Assembly: GCF_009601055.1 (NCBI RefSeq)
Contig: NZ_WITI01000001.1
Location: 266,737-330,736 of the forward strand
Origin: Lactococcus sp. dk101
Lineage (GTDB): Bacteria > Bacillota > Bacilli > Lactobacillales > Streptococcaceae
DNA length: 64,000 bases
Direction of reading: 5' to 3'
Shown here: positions 1-8,493 of the stretch, in pieces
Layout of the letters: each line of letters starts with the position of its first letter
Numbering within the stretch: the stretch's first letter is position 1
Translations under genes and position numbers: made by a program
The notes under the pieces: generated by a model
What the model was told of the DNA's origin: nothing
Databases searched by the model: none
The model's input: only the letters and a program-made list of their open reading frames with translations

Positions 1-1866
1 GAAACACAGCTCAATCTTAAAGGGGCTAAACAAGTCCAATTTGGTACAAAAGGAAGCAATATTTCCCTCCAAAAAATGCAAAGTCTTCAAAAAGCGGCAG
101 ATAATGAAGGACTGAAAGGAATTGGCTTTACACCAACAACCGCACGGTCATATCCCTTATCAAATGTTGGCTCTGGCTTTGCCTCTCAATTTATCGGTAC
201 CGCATCATCTGTCAACGGCACACTCGTTGGTGCTGATGGTCTTGAGTTAGCATACAATGATATTTTGAGTGGAGAAAATGGTGTCGAAACTTACCAAAAG
301 GATTATTCAGGTCACTCTATTCCAGGGACAACAAAAGTTGAAAAAGAAGTAAAAAATGGTTCTGATGTTTATACAACCTTAGACTCACGCCTTCAAGAAC
401 AACTTGAGACCTTGATGGATAAGGCCGCGTCAGATTCAGGTGCGCAACAGTTATCTGCGACACTGATGACGAAAGATGGTCAGATTTTGGCAACGACTCA
501 AAGACCGACTTATACACCAAATACGCGAAGTACGGCAACCGATCAAAAATACTTTACTTATAATAGTCTCCTTTTCCAAACTGGTTTTGAACCGGGTTCT
601 GTTATGAAGACCTTTTTAATGGCTTCAGCATTGGACAGTAATAAAGTTGATTTAAATGCCACTTATGACCGTACAAAGTTGCAAGTTTATGATGCCACAA
701 TCAAAGACTGGGACATCAATGAACATTCAACTTACTTGCTACCAACGACCGTTACATTTGCGGATGGTTTCATGATGTCAAGTAACGTCGGAATGTCTAA
801 GATTGAACAACAAATGGGCTACTCGACTTGGAATCAATATTTGAAAAAATTTAAGTTTGACATGCGTGTCCGTACTGGTTTGTCTGGCGAAGTAGCAAGT
901 TCATTGCCTGCAGCCAATGCCGTTTCTCAGGTTCAATCTGCATTTGGACAAGGGATTGCGGTGACACAAATTCAACTGCTCCGTTCATGGACGGCTTTTG
1001 CTAACGGTGGTGTCATGTTAGAACCACATGGGGTTAGTCAAATCGTTGATACTAATAACAATACTTCATTGGTAACAGGAAAAGAAATCATCGGAAATCC
1101 TGTTTCATCAAGCGCCATATCAAAAACCTTGACCTTGATGGAAGGTGTTGATACCAATGCGACTTACGGGACAGCTTATACTGCCATTGGTGACAGTGAA
1201 GATAGTATTGCGCCAAATAGTCCTTTGGTTCAAGTCAATGGACAACCAGCCGCGGTTAAAACGGGGACAGCCCAAATTGCTGCTCCTGGTGGTGGATACC
1301 TTCAGGGTGCTGAAAAGAACCTTTATTCAATGGTTGCCATGTACCCTGCGTCAAACCCAGATTTCATCATGTATATGAATATTAAATTGCCTTCAAATAC
1401 ATGGTCTTTGCATTACATCAGTCGCGTAGTTAATTCGATGCTGACACTTGCTGAGGCAAGAAAGAGCGAAATCTTCCAAACCACAAGTGTTGATAAAGCT
1501 GGAAAAATTACAATTAAAGATTATACCAATAAAGAACCAGGCACAACAGTAGATAGCTTGCGTCAAGAAGTCTTGCAACCCGTCTTGGTTGGTGATACAA
1601 CGAATACAGGTTCAAAAATTGTTGAACAGTCCATTGCTTCAGGTAAAAAAGTTGATGCCAATACACGGATCTTATTGTTGACAAATGGAGATCCCATCAT
1701 GCCTGACATGTACAGTTGGACAAAAGACCAAGTGGAACAAGTCGCAAGTTGGTATAATTTGAAAGTGACTTATTCAGGCTCAGGATCTAAAGTAACAGCT
1801 CAAAGCGTTGCTGCATCTTCAAGTTTGAAAAAAGGCCAAGCGATTACGATTACCATGGGAAATTAG
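1..1866 (+). CDS. pbpX: Penicillin-binding protein 2X, 5' end cut off by the window
   Basis: The frame is open from base 1, so the first Met at 76 is internal; 621 residues are visible. This is the class B transpeptidase that cross-links septal peptidoglycan. The catalytic SxxK is seen as GSVMKT (about base 596), followed by SSN (about 780) and KTGTA (about 1257). After the transpeptidase domain come two C-terminal PASTA-like repeats (about bases 1500-1863), typical of PBP2X. mraY follows 30 bases later, the usual division-cluster order. The N-terminal membrane anchor lies outside the window. Confidence 0.95.
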   Translation, partial: ETQLNLKGAKQVQFGTKGSNISLQKMQSLQKAADNEGLKGIGFTPTTARSYPLSNVGSGFASQFIGTASSVNGTLVGADGLELAYNDILSGENGVETYQKDYSGHSIPGTTKVEKEVKNGSDVYTTLDSRLQEQLETLMDKAASDSGAQQLSATLMTKDGQILATTQRPTYTPNTRSTATDQKYFTYNSLLFQTGFEPGSVMKTFLMASALDSNKVDLNATYDRTKLQVYDATIKDWDINEHSTYLLPTTVTFADGFMMSSNVGMSKIEQQMGYSTWNQYLKKFKFDMRVRTGLSGEVASSLPAANAVSQVQSAFGQGIAVTQIQLLRSWTAFANGGVMLEPHGVSQIVDTNNNTSLVTGKEIIGNPVSSSAISKTLTLMEGVDTNATYGTAYTAIGDSEDSIAPNSPLVQVNGQPAAVKTGTAQIAAPGGGYLQGAEKNLYSMVAMYPASNPDFIMYMNIKLPSNTWSLHYISRVVNSMLTLAEARKSEIFQTTSVDKAGKITIKDYTNKEPGTTVDSLRQEVLQPVLVGDTTNTGSKIVEQSIASGKKVDANTRILLLTNGDPIMPDMYSWTKDQVEQVASWYNLKVTYSGSGSKVTAQSVAASSSLKKGQAITITMGN

Positions 1867-1896
1867 TGTCGTTATCGTTTATTAAAGGAGAGTAAA

Positions 1897-2937
1897 ATGT
1901 TAGTAGGTGGATTAATAGCGGCGGTAATCTCAATGGTTTTGACCATGATTGCCATTCCTCGCTTTATTATGTTTTTCCATAAGAAAAAGTTGGGAGGACA
2001 ACCCACACTTGAAGAAGTGAAACAGCATGCTTCAAAAGCTGGAACGCCGACAATGGGTGGCTTTGTCTTTGTTGTGGTAACACTTATTGTGTCATTGGTT
2101 GGCGCTTTGATGATGAACATCATGAGTCCCTTGTTTATCATTGCATGGTGGGTTCTTGCTATGTATGCAGTCATTGGTTTCTTTGATGATTTCTTAAAAA
2201 TATTTAAGAAAATCAATGAAGGATTGACACCTGTTCAAAAATTGCTGGCCCAGATTGCTATCGGTGTTGTTTCTTATGTGATTTATACAGCGGCGCCTCG
2301 CTTTAAAGGCCTGCCAGCTGCACATGGAATGAGTCCTGACAAAGGTATGGATCCAAATCATTTGCAAATGTTCAACTGGGATTTTAATATGGGGATTTTC
2401 TTCCTTATCTTTATCATTATCTGGTTGGTCGGCTGGTCAAATGCAGTGAATTTGACAGATGGTATTGATGGTTTGGCTTCGATTACAGTTGCGATTTCAT
2501 TGACGGCCTATGCCATTATCGCGGTTTCTCAAGAACATTATGACATCTTTGTCATTATTTTGGCGATGATTGGTGCCTTACTTGGCTTCTTTGTTTTCAA
2601 CCATAAACCTGCAAAAATATTTATGGGAGATGTGGGAAGTCTTGCACTTGGTGGCTTTTTGGCAATCATTTCGATTTTACTTCATGTCGAATGGACGCTC
2701 TTGTTGATCGGTGCCATTTACGTGATTGAAACTTTGTCAGTCATGATTCAAGTGACTTATTTCAAGAAAACCGGTGGAAAACGTATTTTCCGTATGACCC
2801 CTATTCATCATCATTTTGAGTTAGGTGGTTTTTCTGGACATGCTGCGGGCTGGTCAGAATGGAAAATTGACATCGTCTTTTGGATAACAACGGCCCTTTT
2901 ATCAAGCTTGGCCTTGTGGATTTACTTTAGCTTTTAA
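1897..2937 (+). CDS. mraY: Phospho-N-acetylmuramoyl-pentapeptide transferase (MraY)
   Basis: Makes lipid I by transferring phospho-MurNAc-pentapeptide to undecaprenyl phosphate in the membrane. The protein has 346 residues, many hydrophobic segments, the acidic FFDDF motif (about residue 90), [11 protein letters not shown] (about residue 186) and the HHHFE motif near the C-terminus. An AAAGGAG site lies 7 bases before the ATG. It is the last gene of the division cluster here and is followed by a strong terminator. Confidence 0.97.
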   Translation: MLVGGLIAAVISMVLTMIAIPRFIMFFHKKKLGGQPTLEEVKQHASKAGTPTMGGFVFVVVTLIVSLVGALMMNIMSPLFIIAWWVLAMYAVIGFFDDFLKIFKKINEGLTPVQKLLAQIAIGVVSYVIYTAAPRFKGLPAAHGMSPDKGMDPNHLQMFNWDFNMGIFFLIFIIIWLVGWSNAVNLTDGIDGLASITVAISLTAYAIIAVSQEHYDIFVIILAMIGALLGFFVFNHKPAKIFMGDVGSLALGGFLAIISILLHVEWTLLLIGAIYVIETLSVMIQVTYFKKTGGKRIFRMTPIHHHFELGGFSGHAAGWSEWKIDIVFWITTALLSSLALWIYFSF

Positions 2938-2956
2938 TCATTAACATAATAAATAA

Positions 2957-2986
2957 AAAGTCTGTCAGAGCTGACAGGCTTTTTTT
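2957..2986 (+). terminator. Rho-independent terminator of pbpX-mraY built on the 12-bp palindrome
   Basis: The stem AAAAGTCTGTCA / TGACAGGCTTTT (one G-T pair) is followed by a T run. Its core is GTCAGAGCTGAC at 2964-2975, one of the 22 copies of the iterated palindrome. Confidence 0.9.
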
Positions 2987-3063
2987 ATATTAAAGTTTTA
3001 TTAAATATTATGAATTTTAGTTTCATTTTAGTTTATTATAAGGAATTATTAAGAGGTTAGGTT

Positions 3064-3069
3064 TATAAT
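3064..3069 (+). promoter_or_regulatory. -10 box for the exporter locus, followed by an inverted repeat
   Basis: TATAAT stands 32 bases before the ATG at 3101. No good -35 is visible. Just downstream, at about 3069-3083, TTGAT-N5-ATCAA straddles the expected transcription start and could be an operator. Confidence 0.5.
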
Positions 3070-3100
3070 TGATTTCATATCAATCAGAAAGGTAGCATTT

Positions 3101-3420
3101 ATGATTAAAAACATTTTAAAATATAAAATTGTTATTATTTCAGTTTTAATCGCATTTGCAGTTGGGGGAACGGGTGGCTATTTTTTAGGAAATTACGTGA
3201 GTGATAAAAACCAACAAGAGAAGATGGGGCAACAAATGTCCTTCCCAGGAAATAATACGGGTGGCAATAACTCGAACATGCCGGGCGGTGCACCAAACGG
3301 CAATAGCAATGCTTATGGCCCAGGAGCTGGAATGGTTCAGCAGATGCTAATTCAGGTGCCTCAAGTAATGAATCTGGAAGTACAAGTAATAATGACTCAA
3401 ATTCAGCAAACGGGATTTAA
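3101..3420 (+). pseudogene. Small membrane-anchored Gly/Asn/Ser-rich protein, frameshifted
   Basis: The N-terminus has one membrane segment (about residues 9-31, ending GGTGGYFLGN), then a Gly/Asn-rich tail. As read, the frame runs to 3436 with an implausible ending (VMNLEVQVIMTQIQ). One extra A near 3330 would move reading into a Ser/Asn-rich frame ending at TAA 3418-3420, which matches the composition of the paralogue at 6087-6446 (minus strand). The paralogue starts MIQKILKFK; this one starts MIKNILKYK. RBS AGAAAGG precedes the ATG. I recognise no named family. Its position before an ABC permease suggests an accessory subunit; that is inference. Confidence 0.6.
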
Positions 3421-3534
3421 TCCGCTCAAGAATTAAGGGACTCACGCTCAAGCATAAATTTTACTTGGGCCAATCATTCAACCCAACGGGTTATCAATAG
3501 AAAAATGAATTGTTAGGCGCTAACGAGACAAAAA

Positions 3535-3567
3535 AATTTATTTGGTGATAAGCCAAATAAATTTTAA
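3535..3567 (+). promoter_or_regulatory. Hairpin between the small protein and the permease
   Basis: AAAATTTATTTGG and CCAAATAAATTTT form a perfect 13-bp stem around TGATAAG. There is no T run directly after it, so it is more likely an mRNA stabiliser or attenuator than a terminator. The 3437-3602 gap holds nothing else I can name. Confidence 0.5.
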
Positions 3568-3602
3568 TTATCAGCGAAACAATTTCAAGAAATGGAGAAC
3601 AT

Positions 3603-5153
3603 ATGGATTTCATAAGACGTGCATGGCTTTTTACTAAAGCCAAAATTTCTAGAACAATTTTACTTATTGTCGCATTTTCAGCAATTTTAATTTTTGTTCT
3701 TTCCGGTCTCATTATTAACAGTGCTGCCAATGCCTCGATTGCCAATGCAAAAAAAGCGGCGGGCGCAACTGTTTCACTTTCAGTTAACATGCAAAATGTC
3801 ATCAAATCGGCTCAAGAATCAGCTTAAGAAGATACATCAAGTAGCTCAAGTTCATCAGATTCTTCAAGCCAAGGCAAACGTTTTGATATTAGTTTGCCCA
3901 CGATAGCTGAAAGCACAGCTAAAAAGATTGCCAATCTATCAGGCGTGAAATCTTATAGTTTTTCTTACTCAGCATCAGCAGATGCTAAATCAGATATTAC
4001 CAAAGTTTCTTAATCAGGAACATCATCAAGCTCAAGCTCATCAGATACACAACAAGGGCCTGGCGGACAAGATTTCCCCGGTGGTTCAGGTGGTGGAATG
4101 ACCCAATCTGACTTTACCATTGAAGGAACTAATGATTTAGAAGCAAACACTACTTTTACAGATGCTTATAAGATTACTTCTGGACGTGCCATCACTAGTT
4201 CTGATGAAGGAACAAACAATGTTGTGATTGAATCAACATTGGCTGACCAAAATAGCTTGAAAGTTGGTTCAACTTTTGTACTTGAAGATAGCAATAGTAA
4301 ATCATATACCATGAAAGTTGTCGGTATTTATACGACATCTGGTAGTTCAACTGAAAGTTCAATCGCCTACATGAATACCATGTACACATCACTTTCAGTT
4401 GCGAACGCTATGAAAGCAACAACTGGAAAAATCTCAACGGCTACTTATAGCATGGAAAACCCAGCAGATGCGGACAGTTTCGTTAAAAAAGCCAACAAAT
4501 TGGTTAATGACGACAACTTCGAAGTATCAAAAAATGACCAAGCCTACCAAAATGTGAAATCATCATTGAATAATGTTGCAAGCTTTGCTAAGAATATTGT
4601 CATTCTTGTTGCGATTGCAGGTGCGATTATTCTTGCCTTGATTGTAATGTTGATGGTGCGCGAACGCCGTTTCGAAATCGGTGTACTCATGTCACTTGGA
4701 GAAACTAAGGCAAAAATCGTGGCTCAATTCTTTACAGAACTCTTTATGGTTATGGTTGTCTCAGTCGCCATTGCTTCAGCTGCAGGAAATGTAGTGGGTA
4801 ATGTGGTTGGACAACAATTATTGAAACAACAAACAACACAAACAACAAGCAGCAGCTCAAATCAAATGCCTGGTGGTCAAGGAAACGTGGATCAAAAATC
4901 TGGCGGCGGACAAGGCGGTGCCCCTTCAGCTCCTGGTGGAAATGGCGGCGGATTCGCTGGTCGTGCAGGAAGTGCATTAGGTATTGGCCAATCTAAATCA
5001 GAAGCACAAGCACTTGAAAAATTGAACATCAAGACATCATTCTCTGAAATCGCGATGCTTCTTGGAATTGCTATTTTGATCACTTTGATTGCAGTCGGAT
5101 TGGCTTCAATCGGTATCTTGCGCCTCAACCCTAAACAAGTTTTGACCAACTAA
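3603..5153 (+). pseudogene. ABC transporter permease (FtsX/MacB-like, Vex type) with two in-frame TAA codons
   Basis: One frame runs 517 codons from ATG 3603 to the stop at 5151-5153, interrupted only by TAA at 3825-3827 and TAA at 4011-4013. The first part has an N-terminal membrane segment after MDFIRRAWLFTKAK; the end has three more (about bases 4590-4650, 4735-4800, 5040-5110) and the FtsX-type RERRFEIGVLMSLGET stretch. This layout matches Vexp-type permeases. Each stop lies just before a near-repeated Ser-rich tract in the extracellular loop. The rest of the frame is undamaged, so loss is very recent, or the stops are read through, or they are sequence errors. The partner ATPase at 5224 is intact. 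Confidence 0.7.
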
Positions 5154-5223
5154 GATCAGGAAAAGATTGAAATGAGAGAAGTGTTGAAACTTATCAGCAC
5201 TGACAAAAAGCAAAGGATAAAAT

Positions 5224-5886
5224 ATGACATTAAAAGTTGAAAATATCACGTATTATTATAGTAATCCAGAAGACTATCTATTTAAAGATGTTAACGAAAG
5301 TTTTGAAAAAGGAAAAGTTTACTCAATTTTAGGACAATCAGGTTCAGGAAAAACAACTTTCCTTTCCATCTTGGCGGGTCTTGATAAACCAAAAGCTGGG
5401 ACACTTTCTTTTGATGGACAAGCCATCAAATCAAGCAACTTGACGGCTTATCGGAAGAAAACAGTGAGTACCGTCTTTCAGGCATACAATTTGCTGACCT
5501 ACATGAGTGCTTATGACAATGTTAAAACTGCTGTCAAAATCTCTGCTGTCAAATTTGACGACGAGAAGGCTACAATCGTTGAGGCTTTGGCAAAAGTTGG
5601 CTTGAGTGAAGATTTGATTTACAAACCAGTGAGTAAGTTGTCAGGTGGTCAACAGCAACGTGTTGCCATTGCACGCGCCCTTGTTTTGAACCATGACATC
5701 ATTATTGCTGATGAACCAACAGGAAATCTTGATGAAGAAACAACCAATCAAATCGTTGATTTGTTCAAGAAAATCGCACATGAAGACAATAAAATTGTTA
5801 TCATCGTAACACATGAAAGCGAAGTTGCTGCAGCAAGTGATATTGTCTTTACCTTGAAACACCGGAAGTTCGAACGTGAAAACTAA
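5224..5886 (+). CDS. ABC transporter ATP-binding protein (MacB/Vex type)
   Basis: 220 residues carry Walker A GQSGSGKT (about residue 38), the Q-loop region, signature LSGGQQQR (about 140) and Walker B IIIADEPT (about 160). This is the class that powers FtsX-type permeases. It lies 70 bases after the broken permease and should drive that transporter, so its function is doubtful if the permease is truly lost. Its stop codon is part of the following terminator stem. Confidence 0.9.
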   Translation: MTLKVENITYYYSNPEDYLFKDVNESFEKGKVYSILGQSGSGKTTFLSILAGLDKPKAGTLSFDGQAIKSSNLTAYRKKTVSTVFQAYNLLTYMSAYDNVKTAVKISAVKFDDEKATIVEALAKVGLSEDLIYKPVSKLSGGQQQRVAIARALVLNHDIIIADEPTGNLDEETTNQIVDLFKKIAHEDNKIVIIVTHESEVAAASDIVFTLKHRKFEREN

Positions 5887-5914
5887 TAAAAAGGAGCTTG
5901 GCTCCTTTTTATTA
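5884..5914. terminator. Bidirectional terminator between the ATPase and the convergent lipoprotein
   Basis: A perfect 14-bp stem with a 3-base loop (GGAGC-TTG-GCTCC core) is flanked by A and T runs, so it can end transcription from both sides. It includes the ATPase stop codon TAA 5884-5886. A copy of the iterated palindrome follows at 5923-5934. Confidence 0.9.
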
Positions 5915-5936
5915 ACGCTTTTGTCAGAGCTGACAG

Positions 5937-6068
5937 TCAATTTGTCGTTGACGCTCCAGCGGAAGTATCGGTGCTTGAATTTGACGCACTGCTATTGCCA
6001 CAGCCGGTAAGCAAGGTTGTAGTCAATACAAGTAGTGTCAGAGCTGACATGAGTTTTGTTTTTTTCAT
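5937..6068 (-). CDS. Very small Ser/Thr-rich lipoprotein (43 residues)
   Basis: Starts at ATG 6068-6066 (minus strand) and ends at TGA 5939-5937. The start MKKTKLMSALTLLVLTTTL is followed by LLTGC, a lipobox with Cys23, and then about 20 Ser/Thr/Asn/Ala-rich residues. The signal peptide is textbook; the mature part is a short unstructured tail. It lies 18 bases after the small membrane protein at 6087-6446 and is probably co-transcribed with it. No strong RBS is visible. Residues 7-11 (MSALT) are encoded by the palindrome at 6037-6048. It could be a remnant of a longer lipoprotein. Confidence 0.65.
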   Translation of the reverse strand: MKKTKLMSALTLLVLTTTLLTGCGNSSASNSSTDTSAGASTTN

Positions 6069-6086
6069 ATGGCGTCTCGATTCTTT

Positions 6087-6446
6087 TTAGATTTTAGATG
6101 ATGCTGTGGAGGAAGTTGATGTTGATGTTGATCCTGATCCTGATCCTGTATCAGATGTGTTATTACTTGTTGCACCGGTTGTGCTATCTGTAGAATTACT
6201 TGAGCCATTTGCCGTGCTTGGTGCAGTCGGAAGGGCTGTTCCGCCATTGCTACTTGGCGCTCCGCTAGGCAGGCTGTTCGAGCTTGAATTTGCTTGACCA
6301 CTATTTGATGGCATTTGCTGGTTGAGTGTCGCAGGTGTTTTGCTTGTATTTGCAGCTCCCATCAGATAGCCTCCGGATCCTCCAACGAAAAGAGCGAGTA
6401 CAGCAGTTAAAAATAAGAGTTTAAATTTTAATATTTTTTGAATCAT
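6087..6446 (-). CDS. Small membrane-anchored Ser/Thr-rich protein, paralogue of the 3101 gene
   Basis: 119 residues: a short basic start (MIQKILKFK), one membrane segment ending GGSGGYLMGA, then about 85 residues almost entirely Ser, Thr, Gly, Asn, Ala and Pro, ending in an SGSGSTSTSTSS stretch. The N-terminus matches the gene at 3101. RBS AGAAAGG lies before the ATG and a minus-strand TATAAT-like box lies near 6478-6483. The two paralogues flank the ABC exporter in opposite directions. Function unknown; low-complexity cell-surface or linker-type protein. Confidence 0.7.
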   Translation of the reverse strand: MIQKILKFKLLFLTAVLALFVGGSGGYLMGAANTSKTPATLNQQMPSNSGQANSSSNSLPSGAPSSNGGTALPTAPSTANGSSNSTDSTTGATSNNTSDTGSGSGSTSTSTSSTASSKI

Positions 6447-6597
6447 GAGAATGACCTTTCTAATTGAAACTGAGCTTATTATAAGGCGGTTGACTTAAGA
6501 GCTGCTTATTTAGAAATAAAGCTAAACTAAAAGAATACAAAAAGAAAATAAAGCTGAAACCGTTCACATGGAAACCGATAAAACTAAAAAAATTTGG

Positions 6598-6603
6598 TAT
6601 AAT
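6598..6603 (+). promoter_or_regulatory. Extended -10 promoter of the small alarmone synthetase
   Basis: TTGGTATAAT contains TG one base before TATAAT. Because this promoter lies inside the longest reading frame (from 6568), the true start must be downstream, at 6613 or more likely 6634. Confidence 0.7.
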
Positions 6604-6633
6604 AGAAATATCATGATAAGAGAAGTTGGAAAT

Positions 6634-7287
6634 ATGGATAAAGAAAAAAATGCTGTTCGTTTTGAAGTAGAAGAGTTTGAAAAACTCAAAAAAATTCTGG
6701 TGAAATATAATTGCGCCCTCGAAGTCGTAGTGACGCATCTCAATAATTTAAACACCTATTACAATGCATTTGAGCCAGTCAATCCAATCGAACATATCAA
6801 AAAACGCATTAAATCTCCAGAAAGTATTGCTGGAAAATTGAAACAAAGAGGGCTGCCGATCACATCAGAAGCAGCCGATAAGAATTTGCATGATATTGCA
6901 GGGATTCGGATTATTTGTGCCTACGCTAAAAATATTTATGAAATTGTAGAGATTATCAGGAATCAGCCCGATTTTACCTTGGTTCGCGAAAAAGATTATC
7001 TCAATAATCCCAAGGAAAGTGGTTATCGTTCGTATCATTTGATTGTGGAAATCAATCTGGGACGCTTGTTTGGCGATCAAATCTGTCAAGTCGAAATTCA
7101 ACTGAGAACCTCTGCTATGGACTTCTGGGCAACACTTGAACATAAAGTAAAATACAAATATGATGGTCATATGCCTGATTATCTGAGCAAAGAATTGCAA
7201 ATCTCAGCAGAACAAATTCATGAGCTTGATGAACGCATGTATCACATTCACGAGTTGGTTGATGAAATCAATGAAGATTTGATTTAA
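6634..7287 (+). CDS. relQ: Small alarmone synthetase, RelA/SpoT-domain (p)ppGpp synthetase
   Basis: 217 residues from ATG 6634; upstream Met codons at 6568 and 6613 lie in or too near the promoter. It transfers pyrophosphate from ATP to GDP/GTP in the stringent response. Synthetase-domain motifs are visible: IAGIRIICAY (about residue 85), SGYRSYHLIVE (about 130) and VEIQLRTSAMDFWATLEHK (about 160). No HD hydrolase, TGS or ACT domain is present, so it is a single-domain SAS of the RelQ/YjbM or RelP/YwaC class; the RelQ assignment is likely, not certain. Confidence 0.85.
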   Translation: MDKEKNAVRFEVEEFEKLKKILVKYNCALEVVVTHLNNLNTYYNAFEPVNPIEHIKKRIKSPESIAGKLKQRGLPITSEAADKNLHDIAGIRIICAYAKNIYEIVEIIRNQPDFTLVREKDYLNNPKESGYRSYHLIVEINLGRLFGDQICQVEIQLRTSAMDFWATLEHKVKYKYDGHMPDYLSKELQISAEQIHELDERMYHIHELVDEINEDLI

Positions 7288-7302
7288 ATCAGGAAATAGT
7301 AC

Positions 7303-7331
7303 TTGAAATAATCTTTTAAATTTGCTATACT
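7303..7331 (+). promoter_or_regulatory. Promoter of rplS
   Basis: TTGAAA (7303-7308), a 17-base spacer and TATACT (7326-7331) with an extended TG. Confidence 0.85.
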
Positions 7332-7360
7332 TAATTTTGTGCCTTGTGCATAAATAAAAC

Positions 7361-7396
7361 TGTCTATCCGCTGAGCGGGACGCTGAATGATGGGCA
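7361..7396 (+). ncRNA. Candidate L19 leader (ribosomal protein autoregulatory RNA)
   Basis: TGTCTATC (7361-7368) pairs with GATGGGCA (7389-7396), enclosing a small CGC-TGA-GCG hairpin. It lies between promoter and RBS of rplS. Position and the GGACGCTGAATG core fit the L19 leader family known in Firmicutes. The match is from memory and should be tested with the Rfam model. Confidence 0.65.
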
Positions 7397-7409
7397 AAAG
7401 GAGAAAAAT

Positions 7410-7763
7410 ATGTCAATCTCATTGATCGAAGCTATCAATGCTAACCAACTTCGTAGCGATATTCCTGCATTCCGTGCTGGTGATACTGTTAAAGTTCACG
7501 CAAAAGTTGTCGAAGGAACTCGCGAACGTATCCAAATCTTTGAAGGCGTAGTTATCGCTCGCAAAGGTACTGGTATCTCAGAAACTTACACTGTTCGTAA
7601 AATCTCAAACGGTGTTGGTGTAGAACGTATCTTCCCACTTCACACACCACGTGTTGAAAAAATTGAAGTTGTTCGTCACGGTCAAGTTCGTCGTGCTAAA
7701 TTGTACTACCTTCGTGGTTTGCAAGGTAAAAAAGCGCGTATTGCTGAACGTCGCGTTAAATAA
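7410..7763 (+). CDS. rplS: 50S ribosomal protein L19
   Basis: 117 residues from ATG 7410, which follows AAAAGGAG; the longer frame from 7344 would overlap the leader RNA. Sequence such as [20 protein letters not shown] and [18 protein letters not shown] is typical of L19, which sits at the 30S-50S interface. It is monocistronic, with its own promoter, leader and terminator. Confidence 0.97.
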   Translation: MSISLIEAINANQLRSDIPAFRAGDTVKVHAKVVEGTRERIQIFEGVVIARKGTGISETYTVRKISNGVGVERIFPLHTPRVEKIEVVRHGQVRRAKLYYLRGLQGKKARIAERRVK

Positions 7764-7772
7764 TCGACTTTT

Positions 7773-7797
7773 AAACCGCTCTGTTGAGCGGTTTTTT
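7773..7797 (+). terminator. Terminator of rplS
   Basis: AAACCGCTC-TGTT-GAGCGGTTT, then T run. Confidence 0.92.
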
Positions 7798-7866
7798 GTT
7801 TCTCAAAAGTTTATTATCAATGGCCGATAAGGTGAATGATTGTATCAAGGTGGCAAAAAGGTGACA

Positions 7867-7899
7867 AAAAAACTTGTCAGATTACTTCTGGCAAGGCTT
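7867..7899 (-). terminator. Probable terminator overlapping the end of the DUF4064-like gene
   Basis: On the minus strand CTTGCCAGA and TCTGACAAG pair with one mismatch, followed by seven T. The stem uses the last codons of the gene. Confidence 0.6.
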
Positions 7900-8278
7900 T
7901 TTCTGTTTCAATTTTTTCTCGTTTAAAGTTTTTGAGGCTGGCGAGATAAAGTGCTGCACCGACAATCGTGACAACCCCACCGACCCAGCCTAGAAAAGGA
8001 ATAAGGCTGACTGCGGGCCCAACAATAAAGAGGATGTGAGCCGAAACCATGACTGCTTCATTTTTTTTATATTTGATAAAGGCAGTAATGCCAAGCCCCA
8101 GAAGCACCAACTTCAAAATGGTTAAGACAATGATAGCATTGATGGTCATGGATTCTGAAGAGCCACTGACAAGGTCGGTAAATGAGCTGATAAGAATTAA
8201 AAAAGGGCCAAGTAAGACTAAAATGCCACCAATAAGACCAACAATACCATTGGTCAAAACTAAACTATTACTTTTCAT
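7877..8278 (-). CDS. Four-TM DUF4064-like membrane protein
   Basis: 133 residues from ATG 8278 (a TTG at 8284 is a possible alternative; AGAAAG lies upstream). Four hydrophobic segments (about residues 9-30, 45-65, 75-92, 95-115) and a charged C-terminus. The pattern is like DUF4064 membrane proteins of Firmicutes; function unknown. It is divergent from hdiR and shares a roughly 215-base intergenic region with it. Confidence 0.6.
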   Translation of the reverse strand: MKSNSLVLTNGIVGLIGGILVLLGPFLILISSFTDLVSGSSESMTINAIIVLTILKLVLLGLGITAFIKYKKNEAVMVSAHILFIVGPAVSLIPFLGWVGGVVTIVGAALYLASLKNFKREKIETEKALPEVI

Positions 8279-8432
8279 AGACAACTTTCTAACCTAGCAT
8301 TTTCGTGGGTCAAGGCTTGCACATCTTATCAATCTTAATTATTTTCTAATTTTAGTTTAAAGCAAGAAGTGAAAAATGTCAATAGTAAATCATAAGCAAA
8401 ATGATAATATAATATGAAATAAAATAGTCTTA

Positions 8433-8467
8433 TTGACAATGATAAACAAGTGGTTTATAATATAAAC
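8433..8467 (+). promoter_or_regulatory. hdiR promoter with three overlapping half-sites (candidate HdiR operator)
   Basis: TTGACA (8433-8438), 17-base spacer, TATAAT (8456-8461). ATAAAC (8442-8447), GTTTAT (8453-8458) and ATAAAC (8462-8467) form two overlapping inverted repeats, N5 and N3, spanning the -10. HdiR is known to bind an inverted repeat in its own promoter; that this is the site is inference. The rest of 8279-8432 is AT-rich, with TTTAGTTTA near 8352 as a possible distal half-site. Confidence 0.75.
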
Positions 8468-8493
8468 TAAAAGTTAATATTCAAAGGAGCGCC

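Noticed and set aside
6106-6297. Plus-strand frame with a DVDPDPDP start opposite the Ser/Thr-rich membrane protein
   Set aside because: Artefact of repeated Ser/Thr/Gly codons; the opposite strand has the RBS, signal anchor and a paralogue.
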